Shown: positions 7,157 to 12,593 of the stretch, one piece after another
Layout of the letters: each line of letters opens with the position of its first letter
How positions within the stretch are numbered: the first letter of the stretch is position 1
Made by a program: the position numbers and the translations under genes
Source: DATEPR01 sp036279295
GTDB taxonomy: Bacteria > Actinomycetota > Actinomycetes > Mycobacteriales > Pseudonocardiaceae
Direction of reading: 5' to 3'
DNA length: 12,593 nt
Assembly: GCA_036279295.1 (NCBI GenBank)
Contig: DASUJK010000154.1
Location: 1-12,593 of the forward strand
The notes under the pieces: model-generated
Databases searched by the model: none
Told to the model about the DNA's origin: nothing
What the model saw: only the letters and a program-made list of their open reading frames with translations

Positions 7157-7591
7157 CTACTGCCCTGCCATCCTGTCGATGATCTCGGCTGCTCTGCCGA
7201 GCAGCTCCCTCTCCTCGTCGTCCAACTCGGCCAGCCTGCGGTCCAGCCACGCTTCCCTGGCCGACACCTCGGCATCATGGAAGACCCGGCCCTCATCGGT
7301 AAGGGCCACGATCGCCTGCCGCCCGTCGGTCGGATGCGGCCTGCGGCTCACGAACCCGAACTCCTCAAGGGCGGCGATGACCCTGGTCATCGACGGCGGC
7401 TGCACGCCCTCGCGGGCAGCCAGCTCCCCTGGCGTCAACGGGCCACATTTGAACAGCGTGGACATCGCGGCGATCTGGGTCAGCGTCACTGTCGAGTTGG
7501 TGCGCTGCGCGCGAAGTCGGCGGTTGAGACGGACCACCGCGAGCCGCAGACGGCTGGCAAGCGTCCGTTCCCCTGGCGCGGACTCCGACAC
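7157..7591 (-). CDS. MarR-family transcriptional regulator
   Basis: A 144-residue winged-helix protein. The N-terminal dimerisation helix (about 8-30) leads into the DNA-binding domain: LTQIAAMSTLFKCG (37-50), recognition helix around VQPPSMTRVIAALEEFGFV (63-81), the wing RRPHPTDGRQAIVALT (83-98), and C-terminal dimerisation helices (about 100-142). MarR proteins bind palindromic operators as dimers and usually release them on ligand binding. It resembles M. tuberculosis Rv0880 in sequence style and in its neighbours. It is followed by an MFS exporter gene, the classic regulator-pump arrangement, so repression of itself and the pump is the simplest model. The GTG start at 7591 has no Shine-Dalgarno sequence and lies 7 bases after a TATACT -10 box, pointing to a leaderless mRNA. 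Confidence 0.92.
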   Translation of the reverse strand: MSESAPGERTLASRLRLAVVRLNRRLRAQRTNSTVTLTQIAAMSTLFKCGPLTPGELAAREGVQPPSMTRVIAALEEFGFVSRRPHPTDGRQAIVALTDEGRVFHDAEVSAREAWLDRRLAELDDEERELLGRAAEIIDRMAGQ

Positions 7592-7597
7592 GTTACT

Positions 7598-7616
7598 TAG
7601 TATAGCTCACGAACTA
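7598..7616. promoter_or_regulatory. marR promoter with candidate MarR operator
   Basis: This AT-rich island in a GC-rich genome contains the inverted repeat TAGT-N11-ACTA (7598-7601 and 7613-7616) and an offset imperfect palindrome AGCTCACGAACT (7604-7615). The minus-strand -10 box TATACT occupies 7604-7599, inside the repeat. A MarR dimer bound here would block RNA polymerase at marR and probably affect the divergent DUF2530 promoter 25 bases away. No good -35 box is visible. Confidence 0.55.
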
Positions 7617-7638
7617 CTTCGGCGGCTGACCACCGCGG

Positions 7639-7651
7639 TAACCTCTCCGGG
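7639..7651 (+). promoter_or_regulatory. Candidate -10 box for a leaderless DUF2530 mRNA
   Basis: TAACCT at 7639-7644 fits the actinobacterial TANNNT -10 pattern and is followed by 6 bases and then the GTG start at 7651. A transcript starting at the usual distance would begin at or next to the start codon. The -35 region is weak (ACTTCG at 7616-7621). Confidence 0.4.
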
Positions 7652-7914
7652 TGACCGCGGAACCGATGCTGACACCTCCGCCGCTGCCGGCGCGCTGGGT
7701 GGACATGCGACCGCTGCTCGCGGTCGGCACCGGTCTGTGGTTCCTCGCGTACATCGGACTGCTGGTGGCCAGATACGGCTACCAGGCCGACACCGGCATC
7801 TGGCTCACCACATGTCTGGCCGGTTGGGTACTCGGCGTGACCGGCGCGGCCGTCATGTACTGGCAGCGCTCGGCGAGCCGACGGGGTTCGCGCGGCGCAC
7901 AGCGGATGAACTGA
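7651..7914 (+). CDS. DUF2530 family small membrane protein
   Basis: An 87-residue protein with a Pro-rich start (PPPLPARWVD), two hydrophobic helices (about 24-43 and 52-71) and a basic tail reading WQRSASRRGSRGAQ. That tail and the TCLAGWVLG segment in helix 2 match DUF2530 proteins as I recall them, such as M. tuberculosis Rv0879c. The short loop between helices predicts a hairpin with both ends in the cytoplasm. Function is unknown. It is divergent from marR, as in M. tuberculosis, and its stop lies 3 bases from the stop of the convergent sacsin-like gene. The GTG start has no ribosome-binding site and appears leaderless. Confidence 0.85.
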   Translation: MTAEPMLTPPPLPARWVDMRPLLAVGTGLWFLAYIGLLVARYGYQADTGIWLTTCLAGWVLGVTGAAVMYWQRSASRRGSRGAQRMN

Positions 7915-7917
7915 GCG

Positions 7918-10908
7918 TCACCACAGCGCGGTGGCAGGCGTCGGATCGGTCAGCAGCGCGGCCAGCTGCCACCGGTCCGGCCAGCGGTACAGCGCCCACG
8001 CCAACGCCCGGCCGAGACCTTCCGGGCTGTCCTCGGCGTGCACCACGTCGTCGGCCACCCACCACGCGACCCGGCGGCCGGCGACCAGCAGCTCGTCGTG
8101 CACCCACACCTCACCGTCCGGCACGGCGTCGCCGAACAACGCGCAGGCCAGCCGGACGGCACCCAGCCCGGCCCACGCCACCGGCTCACCCGTCGACCCG
8201 GGCACGTCGGTGACCACGTCACTGGCCAGCGGCACGTTCAGCAGATCGGCCAGCGCGCCGTCCAGTTCGGCACTCGGCGCGCGCATCGCGACCACCCGGT
8301 CCGGAGCCAGCGCCGCGACCAGCCACGGCCGGTCCACCACGACGGTGGCATCGGCAGGCACGGCGGCGCCGGACAGCGTGCGCACCCGGTCCGGCGGGTC
8401 CACCTCGGCCGGGTCGAACACCTCGGTCAGCGCGGCCCGCGCGAGCACGGCGTGCGCGGCGAACGCCAAACCGGGAGGCACGTCCCGGTTCGGGTCACCG
8501 AGCCGATCCAGCAGGTCAGCGGCCTGTTCGCCGTCCGCGACCGGCAGCTCGTCCAGCACGCCGACACCGACCAGCAGGTCCACCGGCAGGTCCTCCAGGC
8601 CAGGCAGCGGGTCGTAGAGGCCGGCCAGGTCGTCGGCGTCGGGCAGCCGCCACTCACGCAGCGGCACCCCGTCCACCAGCGCGAACCTGGCCAGCCACCA
8701 GGCCGAATAGCCCTTCGGGTCGGCCAGCGCCCTGCGTGTGTCCGGCTGGCCGGCCAGCAGCCGGAGCGCGGCAGGCCACTCGTCCGGGTCGACCAGGTCC
8801 AGGTCGCGGATACCGACCAGCACCACCGGGTCGATGTCGCCGCCGACCCAGGTCCACCAGTCGGCCTCGTCGGCCAGCTCGTGGTCGGGGCCGGTGGGGG
8901 CGTCGTCGTGGATCACCGTGAACGAGTTGAGCACGCCGAGCGCGGCCAGCACGTCGGCCGACCACTCCTCGGCGACGGCGGGCGAGAGCACGGCCAGTGG
9001 CGCGTCGGCGCCGACCGCGTCGTCGGCCAGCACGTCCAGCAGCGGTGCGTCGGGCAGCACCAGCTCGTCGGCCCGGCGGGGATCGCCGTCGATGTCGCGC
9101 AGCGCGAGCGCACCCAGCCAGGGCTGCTCCCCCGGCGCGATCCCGGCCGCCGCGATCAGCCGCAGCACGGCGTCGGCCAGTTCGTCGGTGTCCAGGCCGG
9201 CCTGCGCGTCGGCGATGCTGCGGTCCACGGCGTCCCGCACCGCTGGCGCGTCCAGCAGATCGGTCGGATCGGCCGGTCGGGCACCGAGCCGCTCCAGCAG
9301 CGGGTGCGCGGCGGCCGGGTGCGCGATCCGCAGGCCGTCCACGTCCACGCCGGCCATCAGTTCGCCCAGCTCCGGCGATGGCAGCAGCACGTCACGCGGG
9401 CCGATCGCGGTGCGCCCGTCGATCAGCGGCACCGGCAGACCGCCGAGTTCTTCGGCCAGCGAGGTGCCGGTCGGCGGCAACTTGCTGAGCACGCCGTACA
9501 GCGCGGCCCACCAGTCCGGCGACCTGTCCACACCGGACACGGCGGCGACGATGTCGGCCGGCCGCAGCCTGCGCACACCCAGCGCGGCCAGCGCCTTCGC
9601 GTGCGCCGACTCGGCCAGCCACCAGGCGGCCAGGTCGGGCACGATGTCGACCAGCAGCTCGGCCAGTTCCTCGGACGGCTCGTCGACGCACACCGCCGCG
9701 CCGGGCATCAGGTCGTCGTCACCGTCCCGCTGCGGCGGCAGCCACGCGGTCCTGGCCAACAGGCCGGACACCGCGTCCCGCAGCATCTCGTCCACTTCGG
9801 ACAGTGGGAAACCGGGCAGCGGCACCAGTGCCGAGCGGTGCCGGCCGGGTAGCCCACGCAGCAGCGCGACGTACTCGACGGCCGCAGCGGCCAGCACGGC
9901 ATCGGTGGCCGGGCCGGGCAGCAGCCGACGGCGGTTCGGCTCGACCGGCAGCGTGGCGAACAGCCGGGCCGGCAGCGAGAGTCGTTCGTCGGTCGGGGTC
10001 GGCGCGTGCAGCACGTCATCGGCGCGCGGCGCCGGGGCGCCATCGGTGTTCAGCGGGACGGCCCAGCACACCGACCACTCCGGCCGGGTCCGTGCCTCGA
10101 CCCCGAGCTGGCCGATCTCGGCGTCGCTCAACGTGCCGGCAGCGCGCCTGGTCAGCCACGTGGACACGCCGTCCGGGCCGTGCACGGTGACGACGCCCTC
10201 CGGGCCGTCGTCGCGGAACCAGCGGCGCTCGCCGATCCGCAGGGTGTGCAGGCCGGGCAGCGCGAGCAGCAGGTCGGCGGCGTCGTCCTCGGCCCGCGCC
10301 AGCAGCGCGGCCACGTCGACACCGGGCCGCAGCGGCAACCGGACGTCGGTGGTGAAGCCATCCGGCACCGGGTCCTCGTCCTGCTCCAGCGGCCAGACCA
10401 GCCGCAGCACCGGCACTTCCGCCTCGCGCTGCGCCAGCAGCGTGGCCAGCCGGTCGTGCCCGGCAACGGCCTGCCGGGTGTGTTCTGCGGAGAACCGGAC
10501 GCCACCGGTGGCCGAGACCACCCTCGGCGCCTCCGACACCGCGAGCACGGCGGCGAACCCGACACCGAAGCGGCCGACCTGGTTGCCGGTCCGCTTGGCC
10601 GACGCCCGCAGCGACGCCAGCGCCGCGACACCCTCGGCATCCAGCGGGGCGCCGGTGTTCGCGGTGCGCAGTTCCGTGCCGTCGGACGTCTCGACCGCGC
10701 GCAGCCACAGCGCACCGGGCGTCCGGCCAGCCGCTGCCGCATCGGCCGCGTTCTGCGCCAACTCGACGAGCAGCCGGTCCCGGTAGCCGCCGATCCGCAG
10801 GTCGTCCTCTGCGTTGGCGTCCTCGCGGAACCGGGTCGGCGAATCACGCCAAGCGGTCAGCACCGAGTCGCGCAGCTGCGCTGTGCCGAACGGATCGTCG
10901 GGCAACAT
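7918..10908 (-). CDS. Large protein with a sacsin-type N-terminal GHKL (Hsp90-like) ATPase domain
   Basis: A 996-residue protein. The first ~220 residues form a GHKL/Hsp90-type ATP-binding domain: N-box VELAQNAADAA (48-58, with E49, N53 and D56), NTGAPLD (84-90) at the position of the usual DxG motif with Asn for Asp, and the glycine lid GRFGVGF (112-118). This N-box and lid style is typical of sacsin and its bacterial relatives, where the domain is linked to chaperone activity. The remaining ~770 residues are acidic and Leu/Ala/Asp-rich, with no domain I recognise, no signal peptide and no membrane helix. I chose the ATG at 10908, which shares one base with the DUF3027 stop (TGATG); the reading frame stays open upstream to 11166 but that part only shadows the DUF3027 gene. 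The pair should be translationally coupled. The client or partner is unknown; the protein is probably cytoplasmic. Confidence 0.88.
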   Translation of the reverse strand: MLPDDPFGTAQLRDSVLTAWRDSPTRFREDANAEDDLRIGGYRDRLLVELAQNAADAAAAGRTPGALWLRAVETSDGTELRTANTGAPLDAEGVAALASLRASAKRTGNQVGRFGVGFAAVLAVSEAPRVVSATGGVRFSAEHTRQAVAGHDRLATLLAQREAEVPVLRLVWPLEQDEDPVPDGFTTDVRLPLRPGVDVAALLARAEDDAADLLLALPGLHTLRIGERRWFRDDGPEGVVTVHGPDGVSTWLTRRAAGTLSDAEIGQLGVEARTRPEWSVCWAVPLNTDGAPAPRADDVLHAPTPTDERLSLPARLFATLPVEPNRRRLLPGPATDAVLAAAAVEYVALLRGLPGRHRSALVPLPGFPLSEVDEMLRDAVSGLLARTAWLPPQRDGDDDLMPGAAVCVDEPSEELAELLVDIVPDLAAWWLAESAHAKALAALGVRRLRPADIVAAVSGVDRSPDWWAALYGVLSKLPPTGTSLAEELGGLPVPLIDGRTAIGPRDVLLPSPELGELMAGVDVDGLRIAHPAAAHPLLERLGARPADPTDLLDAPAVRDAVDRSIADAQAGLDTDELADAVLRLIAAAGIAPGEQPWLGALALRDIDGDPRRADELVLPDAPLLDVLADDAVGADAPLAVLSPAVAEEWSADVLAALGVLNSFTVIHDDAPTGPDHELADEADWWTWVGGDIDPVVLVGIRDLDLVDPDEWPAALRLLAGQPDTRRALADPKGYSAWWLARFALVDGVPLREWRLPDADDLAGLYDPLPGLEDLPVDLLVGVGVLDELPVADGEQAADLLDRLGDPNRDVPPGLAFAAHAVLARAALTEVFDPAEVDPPDRVRTLSGAAVPADATVVVDRPWLVAALAPDRVVAMRAPSAELDGALADLLNVPLASDVVTDVPGSTGEPVAWAGLGAVRLACALFGDAVPDGEVWVHDELLVAGRRVAWWVADDVVHAEDSPEGLGRALAWALYRWPDRWQLAALLTDPTPATALW

Positions 10909-11750
10909 CAGTCCTCGGTGTCCGGCTCCGACGTGGTGTCGCTCGACGTGTCGCTCGACGACAGGGCGGGCTCGATGTCCAGTGTCGTGTCGTCGTAGAC
11001 CAGGTCGGCCACCGGCACCGGCGACGACATCTCCACTTCCACCTCGGAGTGCGCGCCACAGCCGTACTCGACGTGCACGACCCGACCGTCGGCGGGTGCC
11101 ATCTCGTTGCCGCACACCCCGAACGCGGCCCGCAGCGAACCGTCCAGCGGCAGGTAGAAGCCACATCGGCCGCAGTGGTCCGGAGCGCCGCGCGCCATGT
11201 CGCTACGTGGCCCGAAGTCACCGGACTGCCAGCGGTCGGCCGAATCCAGCCTGCCGAACCGGGACATCACCCGAACCCGGCCGAGGCCGGTCTCCATGGC
11301 GATCTCCTCGACGGCCGGATCGTCGGATTCGAGGTAGCCGGGCACCAGCCGGGGGTCGCCCACCTCGGTCGGCATCAGATCGCCGACGCCGAGATCGCCG
11401 GCCTGGATCCGCTGCTGCCACGGCACCCACTCGGGCGCCACCATCGCGTCCGGACCGGGCAGCAACACGACCTCGCTGACCGTCACCGGCGTGTCCGGAC
11501 CGGCGGACGCCACGGTCACGGCCCAGCGCCAGCCCTGGTAGCCGGGTTGCTCGGCCTCGAAGAGGTGCGTGGCGGCACCGCCGGGCTCCTGGTCGACACC
11601 GACGTGGTCGCCGACCGGTTCGTCGCCCGCCTCCTCCGCCGCCGCGGCACGGGCGATGTCCGCTGCCGCGGCCAGCGCGGGATCGAGCTGGCCAACGGGC
11701 GGCTCGGCGGATTCGAGGCCGGGAACCGCGCAGTTCGGGGAGGGTGTCAC
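10908..11750 (-). CDS. DUF3027 family protein with a Cys/His cluster
   Basis: A 280-residue soluble protein of the actinobacterial DUF3027 family; M. tuberculosis Rv0877 is the relative I recall. Family-like stretches are FEAEQPGYQGWRWAVTVA (64-81), VLLPGPDAMVAPEWVPW (95-111) and GDLMPTEVGDPRLVPGY (123-139). A C-terminal cluster, DHCGRCGF (191-198), GVCGNEMAPADGRVV (211-225) and YGCGAH (229-234), offers C193, C196, C213, C231 and H234 as possible zinc ligands. The last 40 residues are acidic and Ser/Thr/Asp-rich. Function is unknown. The frame is open far upstream to 12155, but homology begins close to the GTG at 11750, so I start there; a possible -10 box (CACAAT) lies 8 bases before it. The stop overlaps the ATG of the sacsin-like ATPase gene, so the two products may work together. 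Confidence 0.88.
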   Translation of the reverse strand: MTPSPNCAVPGLESAEPPVGQLDPALAAAADIARAAAAEEAGDEPVGDHVGVDQEPGGAATHLFEAEQPGYQGWRWAVTVASAGPDTPVTVSEVVLLPGPDAMVAPEWVPWQQRIQAGDLGVGDLMPTEVGDPRLVPGYLESDDPAVEEIAMETGLGRVRVMSRFGRLDSADRWQSGDFGPRSDMARGAPDHCGRCGFYLPLDGSLRAAFGVCGNEMAPADGRVVHVEYGCGAHSEVEVEMSSPVPVADLVYDDTTLDIEPALSSSDTSSDTTSEPDTED

Positions 11751-11904
11751 GGGTGTCGATTGTGCCGCACGGCTTCGGCACGCGGCGAACCTGGCCGCAC
11801 CCTGCGTACCACTAACCGTGCGTAGTCGGGTGAATTCCTGGCCACCGCGTGTTCCGCGCACGTAAAAACCGGCTCCGGGAGGCGTGTTGAGGCAGGATGG
11901 GGAG
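11751..11904. promoter_or_regulatory. Divergent promoter region between DUF3027 and the second MFS gene
   Basis: This 154-base gap holds both 5' ends. On the minus strand, CACAAT (11764-11759) sits 8 bases before the DUF3027 GTG. On the plus strand, CAGGAT (11893-11898) sits 6 bases before the MFS GTG, although the overlapping AGGATGGGGAG could instead act as a ribosome-binding site. A short ACTA-N8-TAGT repeat occurs at 11811-11826. No -35 box is convincing on either strand. Confidence 0.35.
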
Positions 11905-12593
11905 GTGAACCGCGCCCACCCCGCAGGCCCGCCGGACGACCAACGTCGTGGCCGGCCGGGCTGGAGCGCTGGTGGTCGCAAACGGACCCCACCACCCCAG
12001 TCGCCACGCCGATCGGCACCGCCGCCGCCCGACCAACACGACACGGTGCCAACGCCGGGCCGCGTGCCACGGCGGCCACCGTTCCGCTCGGAGCCGCCAC
12101 CCCGCCGTGAGGCCCCGGAATGGCAGGCGCCACCACCCAGGCAGCCGCGCACCACGTACCGCCCGGACGGCTACCCGCCGGATGCGCACCGCAACGAGTC
12201 GGTGGCCGCTGATCCGCTGGTCGGCACTCCCCCGCCGCCTCGCGCCGGTGCGGCGTCGCCACCGCCGCCGAAGAGTGCTCCGCCGCCGCCCAAGAAGCTG
12301 ACCGTGACCAGGGTCGCCGCCTACCGGGGTCGGCAGCTGTCCCAGCAGGCGGTCAACGCGTTCCGCAGGGCAGCGCACGCGGACGGCGCGCACGAGTCCG
12401 GGCTGACGTCGCTGACCTACGCGGTGATGCTGAACTACGCGTCGTCGGCTGCCATGGCGGTCGGCCTGGCGAACACCCTGTTCTTCTCGGCCGCCACCGC
12501 GGAGAGCAAGACCAAGGTCGCGCTCTACCTGCTGATCACCGTGGCCCCGTTCGCGTTGATCGCACCCGTGGTCGGCCCGATGCTGGACCGCAT
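11905..12593 (+). CDS. MFS transporter with a long proline-rich N-terminus (3'-truncated)
   Basis: The first 229 residues of a membrane protein cut by the window end. Residues 1 to about 130 are disordered in character, rich in Pro, Arg and Gly, with runs such as SPPPPKSAPPPPKK (118-131). After that come KLTVTRVAAYRGRQLSQQAV (131-150) and an ordinary MFS beginning: helix 1 around YAVMLNYASSAAMAVGLANTLFF (172-194) and helix 2 around VALYLLITVAPFALIAPVVGPMLDR (205-229), ending in the motif-A region. The divergent pairing with DUF3027 matches M. tuberculosis Rv0876c/Rv0877 as I recall them. The GTG at 11905 is the best start in the frame and sits 6 bases after CAGGAT, consistent with either a leaderless mRNA or the adjacent GGGGAG acting as a ribosome-binding site. 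The substrate is unknown. Confidence 0.82.
   Translation, partial: MNRAHPAGPPDDQRRGRPGWSAGGRKRTPPPQSPRRSAPPPPDQHDTVPTPGRVPRRPPFRSEPPPRREAPEWQAPPPRQPRTTYRPDGYPPDAHRNESVAADPLVGTPPPPRAGAASPPPPKSAPPPPKKLTVTRVAAYRGRQLSQQAVNAFRRAAHADGAHESGLTSLTYAVMLNYASSAAMAVGLANTLFFSAATAESKTKVALYLLITVAPFALIAPVVGPMLDR

Noticed and set aside
8038..10786. Very long plus-strand open frames (604 and 682 codons) opposite the sacsin-like gene
   Set aside because: They are shadows caused by the extreme third-position GC of the minus-strand gene. Their translations are low-complexity (Ser/Arg/Gln/His-rich) with no domain signature, while the minus-strand frame shows clear GHKL motifs.
10909..11166. Upstream extension of the sacsin-like frame to 11166
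   Set aside because: This part reads through the DUF3027 gene in another frame and gives Arg/Gly-rich sequence. The ATG at 10908 in the TGATG overlap is a typical coupled start.
11751..12155. Upstream extension of the DUF3027 frame to 12155
   Set aside because: The added residues are Gly/Arg-rich without family similarity and overlap the start of the divergent MFS gene. The GTG at 11750 sits just before the conserved region.
1..12593. Search for CRISPR arrays, tRNA genes, transposases, integrases, toxin-antitoxin pairs and attachment sites
   Set aside because: I saw no regularly spaced repeats, no cloverleaf-like segments, no transposase or integrase proteins and no flanking direct repeats.

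Overview
The window is GC-rich (roughly 70%), densely packed, and rich in GTG starts. Its gene content looks like an actinomycete, most probably of the order Pseudonocardiales (Amycolatopsis, Kibdelosporangium, Lentzea or Saccharothrix type). That placement is inferred from gene content and protein style; there is no rRNA here to prove it. I see ten genes, eight complete on this evidence and two cut by the window edges. There is no tRNA, rRNA, CRISPR array, insertion sequence or phage gene. No stretch longer than about 155 bases lacks a gene.

Layout, left to right. (1) Positions 2-2496, plus strand: two ABC exporter half-transporter genes, the first cut at its 5' end, overlapping by 4 bases. 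Together they encode a heterodimeric exporter with one degenerate ATP site. (2) 2516-4084, minus strand: a SpoU/TrmH-type RNA 2'-O-methyltransferase followed by a DUF2537 membrane protein. (3) 4242-5735, plus: a GCS2-type glutamate-cysteine ligase homologue ending at a strong hairpin (5742-5770). (4) 5825-7591, minus: a marR regulator gene followed after 3 bases by an EntS-like MFS exporter. A near-perfect DtxR/IdeR iron box covers the exporter's stop codon. (5) 7651-7914, plus: DUF2530, a small two-helix membrane protein divergent from marR. (6) 7918-11750, minus: a DUF3027 gene overlapping by one base (TGATG) with a 996-residue sacsin-type GHKL ATPase gene. (7) 11905 to the end, plus: the start of a second MFS protein with a long proline-rich N-terminus.

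The backbone (MFS, DUF3027, DUF2530, MarR, SpoU methyltransferase, DUF2537) matches, in order and relative orientation, what I recall of Mycobacterium tuberculosis Rv0876c-Rv0882. This appears to be a conserved actinobacterial locus. Relative to that layout, this genome carries the sacsin-like ATPase, the EntS-like MFS gene and the GCS2 homologue as extra genes.

The best candidates for undescribed biology are: the translationally coupled DUF3027/sacsin-like ATPase pair; the iron box sitting at the 3' end of an exporter gene, where it could drive a short terminated RNA; and a run of promoters whose -10 boxes lie 6-8 bases before GTG starts, suggesting leaderless mRNAs across the locus.
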